DNA from: JANXSF01 sp043755435
Lineage (GTDB): Bacteria > Acidobacteriota > Terriglobia > Bryobacterales > Bryobacteraceae
Direction of reading: 5' to 3'
Assembly (NCBI GenBank): GCA_043755435.1
Contig: JAYUSZ010000103.1
Location: 1 to 64,000, forward strand
DNA length: 64,000 nucleotides
Shown: positions 26,472-34,651 of the stretch, one piece after another
How positions within the stretch are numbered: position 1 is the stretch's first letter
Layout of the letters: every line of letters begins with the position of its first letter
Made by a program: the position numbers and the translations under genes
Notes under the pieces: generated by a model
Seen by the model: the letters and a program-made list of their open reading frames with translations, nothing else
What the model was told of the DNA's origin: nothing
The model's database searches: none

Positions 26472-27944
26472 ATGTCTTTACAGATCTTCCTGGAAGGCCG
26501 CTTTCTTGGCATTGAACGCTTTCTATCCGAAGCGCCAGATTCCAATGAATCGAGTCTAGAAACACGCTCCTTATGGCTCAGTCTCGCCAGTGAGATCATT
26601 CCCCGTGCCTTGTTGAAAGAGCTCGGCCTCGCTCCCATTCTGTTAGGATTTTCCAGCTCCGGTTACTTCCTTTTAGTGCTCCCCGAAGAAACCCGCTCCG
26701 ACGCTGAACTGTTCCTCCTGAAAGCCAGCGAAGCCATCACCTCCATCTCCTTCGGCCAACTGCGGCTCATCTATTCCGCAACAGAAAACTTGGGCGAATG
26801 GGCCAACGTCCGCAAGCGCTTGGAAGACGATCTTTCCCGCAAAGCGAACACTCCCCTTGCAACCGCAGGTCTCGCTCATTTCTCGCATCAGCCCAATATC
26901 GCCACATCCGCCCACCCGCTGGATCACGCGTGGCTCACCGCTATGCGGTCCTCGAAGTCAGCAGGCTGGAATCCGGAATTGCCCGCCAATATTCTCCCAA
27001 CCGGCGGTAAACATCAATGGCCGCTGGCCGATGCACCCGACATCATTCCGCTAGCCCGTCACGCCGCACCCAGCGAAAGTTCCAACACCTTCGCCACTCC
27101 TGAAATTTTTGCAGCCCGTGCCGATGGCGCACACGCATGGGGCGTCCTGCGCGGTAACGTAGACAATTTCCTCGCCCGCCTGGAAAGCGCAAATTCCATT
27201 GAAGACTACATCCGCATCTCCGTCGTCTTCAAACAATTCTTCGCCGGAGAATTGGAAGTTGCCTGCTCACTTCCTGAGTTCTGGCAAAAGACAACAATCC
27301 TTTTCACCGGTGGCGACGAATTCGCAGTCCACGGAAGTTGGGACGCACTAATTGCCCTCGCTCGCGAAATTGACCGGCTCTTTGAACGCTTCACTTCCGA
27401 AACTTTGGCGGACTTCCCTGGCCCTGAAGCCAAAACCATTACCATGGCCTTGGCATTAGGTCGTCAAGGGGAATCCCTTGGCGAAGTCTACCGGGAAGCT
27501 GGCCGCAAACTAGATGCCGCCAAAGCAATGGGCAAGGGTCGATTCCAATTGTTCGGCCGTTCCGTGGAATGGAAAGAACTAGTCGAAGCCTCAGCACTGG
27601 CTGGCCGCATGACCAAAATCGTCAGCGATTACAACTGTTCCTCAGCGTTTCTTGATGAGTTGGCTGGCTTCTATCGCGAGAGCCTTCTTGAAGAAGCCGG
27701 TGGCGGCGTTGTAATGCGCAAGAAGGAAAAACGTTTCGACAGGCCTTGGCGATTTTATCGCCGTTTGAATTCAGTTCTAGAACCGGCGCGTGCCATGAAT
27801 CCGCAGCGCATGCGCGAATTTGAACGCCGTAAAACAAGTTTGATTGAAGAATTAATTTCCCGGGGATCCGCTGGACGTCGTTTAAGACCCTCAGGCCGTG
27901 TTGCCCTTGAATGGGCCCGCCTGACAGTTGAAACTTCGAGCTAG
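26472..27944 (+). CDS. cas10: HD-less Cas10/Csm1, type III-A CRISPR effector large subunit
   Basis: A 490-residue Csm1-type protein, much shorter than the usual ~750-850. It begins directly at Palm1 (FLEGRFLGIERFLSEAPDSN, then LLGFSSSGYFLLVLPE at about 58-72). The linker LGEWANVRKRLEDDL is family-like. A shortened middle domain lacks a CxxC zinc finger. Palm2 starts at ~222 (WGVLRGNVDNFLARL) and carries FTGGDEFAVHGSWDALIALA, with GGDEF at 280-284 in place of Csm1's GGDD. AKAMGKGRFQLFGRSVEW and a helical C-terminal domain follow. There is no HD nuclease domain, and the 143 bases upstream cannot encode one. First gene of cas10-csm2-csm3-csm4-csm5. Active cyclic-oligoadenylate synthesis is uncertain. 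Confidence 0.85.
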   Translation: MSLQIFLEGRFLGIERFLSEAPDSNESSLETRSLWLSLASEIIPRALLKELGLAPILLGFSSSGYFLLVLPEETRSDAELFLLKASEAITSISFGQLRLIYSATENLGEWANVRKRLEDDLSRKANTPLATAGLAHFSHQPNIATSAHPLDHAWLTAMRSSKSAGWNPELPANILPTGGKHQWPLADAPDIIPLARHAAPSESSNTFATPEIFAARADGAHAWGVLRGNVDNFLARLESANSIEDYIRISVVFKQFFAGELEVACSLPEFWQKTTILFTGGDEFAVHGSWDALIALAREIDRLFERFTSETLADFPGPEAKTITMALALGRQGESLGEVYREAGRKLDAAKAMGKGRFQLFGRSVEWKELVEASALAGRMTKIVSDYNCSSAFLDELAGFYRESLLEEAGGGVVMRKKEKRFDRPWRFYRRLNSVLEPARAMNPQRMREFERRKTSLIEELISRGSAGRRLRPSGRVALEWARLTVETSS

Positions 27945-27961
27945 CAAGGGAAGGAGACACT

Positions 27962-28723
27962 ATGGAAGAGGAAACTCAAACCAGCGGCACGCCCGTAACT
28001 GAATCAGCTCCAGTGGCTGAAACGGTAGCAGCAGCAGTGGAGCCAATCGCTCCAGCCGCCGAACCATCTGCCGTGAAAGAAGCTGCCCCGGCTACTTCGG
28101 AAAAATCAGCCACGTCACCACAAGTGAAGCGGGAACCGCGGCCCGACCGGGGCCCGCGGCCTCCTCGAGAAAATCAACCGCCCCGGCAAGGACAACCGCA
28201 AGGCCAAGGACAAGCCAATCGTCCGCCTCGTGAAAATCGTCCACCTCAGGCAGGCGCTGGTTCTGGTGGCAGCCGTCCCGAACGTGGCGACCGGCCTCCT
28301 CATCAAGGTGGAGACCGGCCAGACCGTGGTGGCGATCGTGACCGTGGCCGCTTCGAACAACGTCGTCCCGATTTCGGTTTCAACGTCGATATCGAATTGG
28401 AAAAACTCGTTGCTGATAGCTTGTACCTCGACAATCAAGCACACATCGTCGCTGGCCGTATGCGCGATATGGACTCAGCAACTAAAAGCCATCTTCGGCG
28501 TTTCTACAATGCTGTCCGCCGCGCTTGCCGCACTCCTGAAGCCGAACGGCAACACGAATTCGTAATGTTGCGTGCACGCTTGGCCTACACGATTGCGCGC
28601 CACTCCCTACGCAGTCTGGACAGCCTGGAAAAGCTGCTTCTGCAAGTCACCCGCAAGAACGACGCCAAGGGCTACGAACGGTTCAAGGACCTTTTTGAAG
28701 CCATCATCGCCTATAACGAATAA
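27962..28723 (+). CDS. csm2: Csm2 small subunit with Arg/Gly/Pro-rich N-terminal extension
   Basis: The protein has 253 residues with a strong GGAAGGAG site. Residues ~1-55 are Ala/Glu/Pro-rich. Residues ~56-138 are a low-complexity Arg/Gly/Pro/Gln segment with repeated RPPREN, RPDRG and GDRP units. Residues ~139-253 match Csm2 closely: SATKSHLRRFYNAVRRACR, LRARLAYTIARHSLRSL, and the C-terminal ERFKDLFEAIIAYNE. Csm2 subunits line the Csm complex belly alongside crRNA-target duplex; usual length is ~120-150, so the ~138-residue extension is extra. Its composition suggests a disordered RNA-binding tail. Lies 17 bases after cas10. Confidence 0.87.
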   Translation: MEEETQTSGTPVTESAPVAETVAAAVEPIAPAAEPSAVKEAAPATSEKSATSPQVKREPRPDRGPRPPRENQPPRQGQPQGQGQANRPPRENRPPQAGAGSGGSRPERGDRPPHQGGDRPDRGGDRDRGRFEQRRPDFGFNVDIELEKLVADSLYLDNQAHIVAGRMRDMDSATKSHLRRFYNAVRRACRTPEAERQHEFVMLRARLAYTIARHSLRSLDSLEKLLLQVTRKNDAKGYERFKDLFEAIIAYNE

Positions 28724-28733
28724 GGAAACCAGC

Positions 28734-29570
28734 ATGAGCGCACATACCGCCCAAACACGGCTGCAACTAGTCGGCAAATTAATTCTGGAAGCCAACATAG
28801 AATGCCTCACCGGTCTGCACATCGGCGCCGGCAAAGGATCTCTTGAAATCGGCGGCGCAGATAATCCCGTCGTGAAAGATGCCTTCGGCCGCCCATACAT
28901 CCCCGGCAGTTCGCTGCGTGGAAAATTGCGCAGCTTGCTGGAACAGTCCAGTGGCCTATTGAAACCAGCCGACTTGGTTTACCTTTCGCGCCGCAAAGGC
29001 CAGGAAGTCCGTATCCATCAAAGCAACGAACCCGGTGACGATATCTGCCTGCTTTTCGGCCGCAATCCCGGACGCATGGAACGCGTGGAAGGGGAAGCTT
29101 TCGATAGCAATACCGCCACTCCAGCCCGGTTGACTGTTTCAGATGCTCCCCTGGACATAGCCAGCATCACCCAACAGATGCGTGAAAATTTGGACGACGA
29201 ACTTACCGAAGTGAAGAACGAAAACGCCATTGACCGCATTACCTCGCAAGCCAATCCACGCACTCTGGAACGTGTTCCAGCCGGTGCCCGCTTCCACTTG
29301 CGGGTTGTGTTGGACATTCTCTGCGAAGAAGACAAGGCGCTAGTCGCACGCTTAATGGAAGGGTTACGATTGCTGGAAGACGACGCCCTGGGCGGCGGTG
29401 GCTCCCGCGGCAATGGCCGCATTCGCCTTTCCTCAGCCAAATTGGTTTGGCGCAGCCGCGGCTACTATGCAAACGGCACTCCAGAAACGGAGCTGGCCGC
29501 TGGCGCTGACTTGGCCGCACTGCAACCGCTTACTGCGGGTGAGGATTTTCATTCAAAGCTGAGCGCGTAA
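28734..29570 (+). CDS. csm3: Csm3, backbone RAMP and target-RNA nuclease
   Basis: This 278-residue RAMP begins at ATG 28734, with AAGGAA upstream and just 10 bases after csm2; the longer open frame covers csm2 and is a shadow. Key family features: GLHIGAGKGSLEIGGADNPV, where Asp43 aligns with the catalytic Asp of Csm3 (GGIDNPV in relatives), GRPYIPGSSLRGKLRSLLE, a basic insertion near residue 80, and the Gly-rich loop LGGGGSRGNGRI near the C-terminus. Several copies would form the filament that holds crRNA and cut target RNA every six bases. The retained Asp suggests target cleavage is intact. Confidence 0.9.
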   Translation: MSAHTAQTRLQLVGKLILEANIECLTGLHIGAGKGSLEIGGADNPVVKDAFGRPYIPGSSLRGKLRSLLEQSSGLLKPADLVYLSRRKGQEVRIHQSNEPGDDICLLFGRNPGRMERVEGEAFDSNTATPARLTVSDAPLDIASITQQMRENLDDELTEVKNENAIDRITSQANPRTLERVPAGARFHLRVVLDILCEEDKALVARLMEGLRLLEDDALGGGGSRGNGRIRLSSAKLVWRSRGYYANGTPETELAAGADLAALQPLTAGEDFHSKLSA

Positions 29571-29574
29571 CCGT

Positions 29575-30594
29575 ATGAATGCAACCAAAGCCCTGCTGGT
29601 GCGCTGGAAGCCCACAGCTCCATGGCGCATCGGGGATGATTCAGGATCGCGCGAAGTATCTGCCGGTGTGTTGCATAGTGACACTCTGTACGCTGCAGTG
29701 TGCTCCGCCATGCAATCCTTTGGTTGGCTCGCCGAATGGCTCGATGCAACAGCACGAGCCTCCCAGGCTCCTGCCGCAGTTTTCACATCCGCATTTCCCT
29801 GGCAGGGAGATCAAATCTACTTCCCCGCCCCACTCCCTCTATGGCCGCCGAAAGGCGCAGGCCGCCGCATCCGCTCAGCAACATTTTTGCCCGTCCCTGT
29901 TCTTCGAAATTTGCTACAAGGTCTCCCGGTTGAGGAAGCAAAATGGGCTCCAGATTCCGCCAGCGGTTGCTTGCTCTTCGCCGATCGCGCTCATCGGGGC
30001 GGACCGTTCCGCCATGCTCTGCGAACACGCGTCAGCATCGACAGACTTTCCAATTTGAATGGACCCGTCAACAAAATCGGTGCTGTAGAGTTCACCGAAA
30101 ATGCTGGATTGTGGAACGCCGTCAGTTTCAAGGATGATCAGGCCCGCACTGAATGGCGTGCCCGCCTTGTATCTTGCTTTCGCTACTTGGCCGATGCCGG
30201 AATTGGTGGGAACCGCTCCTGCGGATGGGGCAAATCAGCAACACCTTCTTTTGATGATCGTCACATTGAACAGCTAATTTGGCCCGAAGCGCAAACCCTT
30301 GAAGGTGCACGCGCTTGGTGGAGCCTTAGCCTTCTGCACCCTGCAACTTCCGATTCCATCGATTGGTCGCGCGGCGGCTATCGTCTTTTAGACCGCGCCG
30401 GCCGCATCGAAAGTTCCGAACAATGGGGTTCGCAAAAGAAAAAGGTAGCCATGATCGCTGAAGGCTCCGTGCTGGTGGCTTCAGAAAAACCGATCGGTTC
30501 CGCACCCGACTCCGCGCCCGAAGGCTTCCCGCATCCCGTCTATAAAAACGGATTCGCCGTCACCATTGAAATTCCATGGAGGGCCAACGCATGA
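29575..30594 (+). CDS. csm4: Csm4, RAMP subunit binding the crRNA 5' tag
   Basis: A 339-residue RAMP starting at ATG 29575, 4 bases after csm3. Its N-terminus has LLVRWKPTAPWRIGDDSGSR and LHSDTLYAAVCSAMQSFGW, a Csm4 pattern, and its C-terminal half has GGNRSCGWGKSATPSF, the Gly-rich RNA-contacting loop. Csm4 pairs with Cas10 and anchors the 8-base repeat-derived crRNA handle. No Cas6 or array is present in this window, so the crRNA would have to come from elsewhere in the genome. Its stop overlaps the csm5 start (ATGA). Confidence 0.85.
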   Translation: MNATKALLVRWKPTAPWRIGDDSGSREVSAGVLHSDTLYAAVCSAMQSFGWLAEWLDATARASQAPAAVFTSAFPWQGDQIYFPAPLPLWPPKGAGRRIRSATFLPVPVLRNLLQGLPVEEAKWAPDSASGCLLFADRAHRGGPFRHALRTRVSIDRLSNLNGPVNKIGAVEFTENAGLWNAVSFKDDQARTEWRARLVSCFRYLADAGIGGNRSCGWGKSATPSFDDRHIEQLIWPEAQTLEGARAWWSLSLLHPATSDSIDWSRGGYRLLDRAGRIESSEQWGSQKKKVAMIAEGSVLVASEKPIGSAPDSAPEGFPHPVYKNGFAVTIEIPWRANA

Positions 30595-31700
30595 AATACC
30601 GCGTCACAGCCCTAACCCCGCTGCTTGTCAGCAATGGAGAACAGCTTTCACCCATCGATTACATGGTGTACAAAGATCAGGTGAGCGTTCTTGATCAGAA
30701 TCGAATCTTCCGTCTGCTAGCCAAAGGTCCGCGCCTAGAAGGCTACTTAACGCAACTGCGCCGCGCCGACAAATTGGACTTCGCCAGTTGGGGCGGCTTC
30801 GCCCAAAACTTCGCATCACACCGCATTCCGTTTGAACATGAAAGCGCCGCACAAGCTTGGGCCGCAACACGTGTCGCTGATCTGTTCATCCCCACTTTTA
30901 ATTCCAGTACCCAGGGCCCATATATTCCAGGTAGCGCGCTGAAAGGTGCTTTGCGAACGGGGTATGTGTTCACGCACGCCAATCCAAACATGCTGGAAAA
31001 TGCCGCGGCAAGCTTGAATGAAGATCGTCCCAACCTTTGGCGCGTAGCCGATGAAGCCGAACATCGAACAGCGGGCAATGGTCAATCCAGCCGCATGCGC
31101 CCCATCATGATGGCCGATTCCTCCGCCATCTCACGTGAACAATTTAAGGTATATCTTGTTCGGACAGCAAAGCTGGAAGAGCGTACCGGCAAGTTTGGAG
31201 TCAGCTTCAAGCCCACTCCCGTTTTCGCAGAAATGGCCAGCCCCGGCACTCAATTTGAAGGAATGTTCGGTGGCCACAACGAACGATTCCACGAACCCGA
31301 AGTATTGCGAGCACTGCGTTGGAAAGAGCCAATCAGCATGGAATCCCTTGCTACCTCCGCCAACAAATTTGCCGCACAACTTTTAGAAGCTGAAAAACTG
31401 TACGCCGAACGTTCCGGTCTAACCGTGTTAGCCCAAACCGTAGCAGCACTCAACAGTGAGTTAGCCTCAGCCGGAAAGAATTGCTGCCTATTGCCATTAG
31501 GATGGGGCGGCGGATTCTTGTCAAAGGTAGGCTTTGGAAATCCAGAGTCCAGCGATTACAGAAAGCTCCTCCGAGCAATCCCGTTCTACCAGAAAGCCGT
31601 TCAAACCGGCCTCCCATTTCCGAAGACCCGCAAGATCGTCCACGTCAATGGTCAACCCGCCGCGCTGCCAGGTTGGGTGAAGCTTGAAATTTTGAGTTAA
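30591..31700 (+). CDS. csm5: Csm5, terminal RAMP subunit
   Basis: The protein has 369 residues from ATG 30591, chosen because GGAGG lies about 9 bases upstream and it overlaps the csm4 stop by 4 bases; an upstream ATG at 30576 is less likely. MKYRVTALTPLLVSNGEQLSP, TFNSSTQGPYIPGSALKGALRTG and the Gly-rich GWGGGFLSKVGFG are Csm5-like. In type III-A systems Csm5 caps the crRNA 3' end and recruits trimming nucleases. The gene is intact to its stop; decayed mobile-element sequence begins on the opposite strand just beyond it. Confidence 0.85.
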   Translation: MKYRVTALTPLLVSNGEQLSPIDYMVYKDQVSVLDQNRIFRLLAKGPRLEGYLTQLRRADKLDFASWGGFAQNFASHRIPFEHESAAQAWAATRVADLFIPTFNSSTQGPYIPGSALKGALRTGYVFTHANPNMLENAAASLNEDRPNLWRVADEAEHRTAGNGQSSRMRPIMMADSSAISREQFKVYLVRTAKLEERTGKFGVSFKPTPVFAEMASPGTQFEGMFGGHNERFHEPEVLRALRWKEPISMESLATSANKFAAQLLEAEKLYAERSGLTVLAQTVAALNSELASAGKNCCLLPLGWGGGFLSKVGFGNPESSDYRKLLRAIPFYQKAVQTGLPFPKTRKIVHVNGQPAALPGWVKLEILS

Positions 31701-31724
31701 CTGTTGAAAATTAAAACGGTAATT

Positions 31725-32201
31725 GCAAGCCACAACAGGGCAGCCCATCGGCCGAATTCGTGAAATCCGGGACGGGGGTGCAATGTCTTCGGAATTCGTA
31801 CGGATTTGGCACATATTCTGGTCGCGGTAGGGATGCAAGTTTCCTTGCACCTCCCGCACATGCGCTACTAACGCATACGGTTCCAACCTCGGATATTTAA
31901 CATCGAAACGCACATCGGGATGTGGATGCACCAGTTTGGGCTTAAGCACACAGCCTTCAAACAATCGAGTCACACCGCCGTCATCCGGCTCTGTTTGACT
32001 CCGCCGTTTCACGGTATGTCTCTCAGGGCCATCCGATCCGTTCCCGAAAGCGTTGCTCGCCCAGTTGCCCGGCAATGCGTGATATTGGTAGTACCCTGTC
32101 AGCACTCGGCTCATCCATTTGCCCACCTTCGGTATCGGTTCATGCATCCGCTGCTTCAATTCTTGCAGTTTCGTCTCCAGACGATTGCGCCGTATCCCGT
32201 C
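31725..32201 (-). pseudogene. Remnant of group II intron reverse transcriptase/maturase
   Basis: Minus-strand translation gives RRNRLETKLQELKQRMHEP, then PKVGKWMSRVLTGYYQYHAL, then PGNWA, then after a frameshift-like break KRRSQ, PKLVHPHPDVRFDV and YPRLEPYALVAHV. This order matches the C-terminal maturase region of group II intron reverse transcriptases (GRWL..V..GYY.YHAVPGN, RRSQ, ILHP.P..RF...HP..EPYA). The catalytic YADD half is absent. The frame merges into the ISKra4 remnant upstream. Non-functional. Confidence 0.65.
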
Positions 32202-32301
32202 ATATAGCAATGTGGCCTCGCTTACTTGTCCCACACCGATGTGTGGAGACCCCAGAAAATCGATGCTTTGCTGATCGGGTGTGCGACATGGAAGTGGGAA
32301 G

Positions 32302-32874
32302 TTAGGCCGCGCGGCGTGACTCCAGTAGTTCTCGAAGCGACCGCTGAGGTGGCTACATCTGAGGGCGATGATAGCGTTGGCCCCCCTGACGGTCCAGAAC
32401 ATGCCGGACTTTTTGAGGCGAGAGCCGATGCCCGTCTTGCAGCCAGCTTCGATGACACCGGAGCCGACGAAGAGGTGCTGACGGCGGAACTTCGGGTATC
32501 GCATACGCTCGGCATTGCGCTCGAAGTAGTCCGCCTCCGTACGAATCTTTCCCAGAACGTCGGCATTGGTTGATGCCATGGAGCGTAGCAAGACAACCAG
32601 CTTTTCGATTTTTCCCTTATCGAGCAGGCGTTCTGGTGGACTTTCATCCATGCTTTTTGATTCGCCGCATCGTTGGGGTACAACCTGCGAGCCAGATCCC
32701 ACAGGTGCTGGCGAGCGTGATAGAGATCGACAATCTTCAACGGATTTCGCGCTGCTCGCCGGCGGCGATGTCAGCGCCGATCGCTTCGGCCGTACGCTCG
32801 ACCGACTTGGCGGTGACCGCCAGACCGAAGGGTGCCTCCTGACCCACCATGGCCTGCATGCGGCGCACGCCCGA
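32302..32874 (-). pseudogene. Decayed ISKra4-family transposase
   Basis: Minus-strand pieces in order: GQEAPFG followed by TAKSVERTAEAIGADIA (about 32850-32755), KIVDLYHARQHLWDLARRL with PNDAANQKAWMKVHQ (about 32740-32633), then after a one-base frameshift near 32632 RLLDKGKIEKLVVLLR, YFERNAERMRYPKFRRQHLF and VGSGVIEAGCKTGIGSRLK with WTVRGANAIIALRC, ending near a TAA at 32304-32302. This is the ISKra4 transposase order. A large internal deletion between the first two pieces removes about 150 residues, including metal-binding Asp residues. No terminal inverted repeats or target duplication were identified. Not functional. Confidence 0.75.
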
Positions 32875-33014
32875 TTACAGCTTTCTAAATGAAATCGAAA
32901 AAATGCCAGGTGTTTTCATAACAAGCCGGTAGGTGACTTGGTGATATTGGAGACATCAGTCAAAAGAATTTTGCCTTACCGTTCGCAAGGGCGCAGTGCG
33001 TTTGCTCATCAACT

Positions 33015-34631
33015 TCACTTGTCTTGCCCAATGGCAACCAATTGTTTCAAACTGCGATGGTATAGTATGCCTTCGCTATAAGCAATGGAATTCAAACTCC
33101 AGGTTTCTCCGCTTGGGCCAAGATCGTTCACAGCCAGCAGAGCTTTTTCGTCAAACACTTTTGCCGCACCATCCACAACGTAAGTAATCCCCAGTTGAGT
33201 ATTGAAAAACACTTTTCCATTCACCGCAGTCGGGCTGCCCCAGAATGCCGGAGTCTCCCAGCCGTCCATTCTTGAACGTTCCTCCGCGGCTACGTCCACT
33301 CCCTTGCTGTTAATGGTCTGGGTCTTCACAGCCACCCCGTAAACTTTCTCGTCGGGCATCCCGGGTTTGCGAATCACCGTGACAGGAACTTCAAGGTATT
33401 CCACCTTGCCACTCTTCACGTTGATTCGCGCCAAGCAGTGCGATGGCCCACCCTTTCCCTTCGGTTCCATCCGATTGCGCCGATGCGCAGTGCTAGCCAT
33501 GAAGTAATGGAAATCGCCAACCACTATATTTGCGTGCCATGCCGGCATTACCCGTATCACTTCATCCGCAGCCATTTTGTTGCGGGGAGACAAATCCCTA
33601 ACTTCACGCAGATTCACTCCTGCATGTGTTATATACCTCTTGGCGACAGGATCCCATTGACGGTAATCCACATCACGGATCAACGATTGCTCCCGCAATA
33701 ATTTTCCAGTATTCGCATCAATCACAAGATGAGTCTCTTCAGGATTCATCCTGAACCAATACCCCTCATTCTTGTTCCAATGCAAGACGTACAAAGATTG
33801 CCAGGTTGGTCCACCTTCATCGCCACTACCAGCCACGAAGCGCCACAGAGATTTCCCAGCATTGTTGTAGTCGAGACTAATCAAGCTCAAACCTACAGGC
33901 CTTTCCGGAACATCATGCCACCCTCCGCGACCAGTCATCACAGCAGGCTTTCCGGCAGCAGTCATACCGAGCATCGATGTAGCGTAAGTTGTAGTGCCGT
34001 CTTCGGCGATCCAAGCTGTCTTGCCTGTAAGCTTATCAATCGCACGTAAATAGTTCCATCCCTGTTTATCTGCGGGGTTACCGTCCAGCGGCTCCACATT
34101 CAAAATCCAATTCCCAGAAAGAATCGGTTCGTGTTGTTTGTTGAAGGGAAAGGGCTCCCCCCACGGAGTCCACTTGTGCCGCCAAACTTCTTTCCCATCC
34201 ACTGTCCAGCAGCCCATTTCTCCGCTTGCGTTGATGAACCAAACATACTTCCCATCTGTGATAGGCGAAGGCGATGTGGAATCACTATAACTGTACGCAA
34301 TGGGACTTTTTGTAACGCCTTCCAGATTCACCGTCCAAAGCAGTTTCCCGGTTTTCCGGTCAATGGCGTGGCCGCTGATCTTTGTGCTGAATCCCTTTTC
34401 GCCTTCAGTAAACGTGGTGAGAAACAGCCGATCCTTGCAAATGACAATTCCGCTCTGGCCGCCATTTGGAAGCGATGTTTTCCAGAGAATATTCTGGTTC
34501 CTCGCCACGCTCCAATTGTTTACCGCCGTTTTACCGGTGGCTTGCCAGTTACCCTGCGGACCACCAGCTTGTGGCCATTCTGCCATGCAAGGCAAAAGAA
34601 TCATGAAAGAAAATAGAAGACAATAGTGCAC
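33015..34631 (-). CDS. Exported PQQ-propeller-like protein
   Basis: About 538 residues, with a GTG start at 34631 chosen because it gives a signal peptide (CLLFSFMILLPCMA then EWPQ); an ATG at 34604 is possible but leaves a very short signal, and the open frame extends to 34805. The mature part shows repeated propeller blades ending in LxW-like strands: NILWKTSLPNGGQSGIVI, AIDRKTGKLLWTVNLEGV, CWTVDGKEVWRHKW, AIDKLTGKTAWIAEDG, VIDANTGKLLRE. These are PQQ-like beta-propeller repeats. No dehydrogenase residues were recognised; a binding or periplasmic oxidoreductase role is open. Its start lies 20 bases from the divergent HAD gene. Confidence 0.75.
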   Translation of the reverse strand: MHYCLLFSFMILLPCMAEWPQAGGPQGNWQATGKTAVNNWSVARNQNILWKTSLPNGGQSGIVICKDRLFLTTFTEGEKGFSTKISGHAIDRKTGKLLWTVNLEGVTKSPIAYSYSDSTSPSPITDGKYVWFINASGEMGCWTVDGKEVWRHKWTPWGEPFPFNKQHEPILSGNWILNVEPLDGNPADKQGWNYLRAIDKLTGKTAWIAEDGTTTYATSMLGMTAAGKPAVMTGRGGWHDVPERPVGLSLISLDYNNAGKSLWRFVAGSGDEGGPTWQSLYVLHWNKNEGYWFRMNPEETHLVIDANTGKLLREQSLIRDVDYRQWDPVAKRYITHAGVNLREVRDLSPRNKMAADEVIRVMPAWHANIVVGDFHYFMASTAHRRNRMEPKGKGGPSHCLARINVKSGKVEYLEVPVTVIRKPGMPDEKVYGVAVKTQTINSKGVDVAAEERSRMDGWETPAFWGSPTAVNGKVFFNTQLGITYVVDGAAKVFDEKALLAVNDLGPSGETWSLNSIAYSEGILYHRSLKQLVAIGQDK

Positions 34632-34651
34632 CTCGCTATAGTAATAGATGA

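Noticed and set aside
26472..27944. Diguanylate cyclase (GGDEF protein)
   Set aside because: GGDEF is present, but the flanking sequence, Palm1-type N-terminus and csm neighbours fit Cas10; no PAS, GAF or membrane sensor domain is present.
28572..28733. N-terminal extension of Csm3
   Set aside because: The extension is csm2 read in another frame; the ATG at 28734 has its own ribosome site and gives a normal Csm3 start.
31725..32201. Reverse transcriptase linked to CRISPR adaptation
   Set aside because: It is on the opposite strand, lacks the catalytic half, and matches group II intron maturase tails; no cas1 accompanies it.
26329..33014. CRISPR repeat array near the csm genes
   Set aside because: Both intergenic stretches were read; no regularly spaced direct repeats are present.
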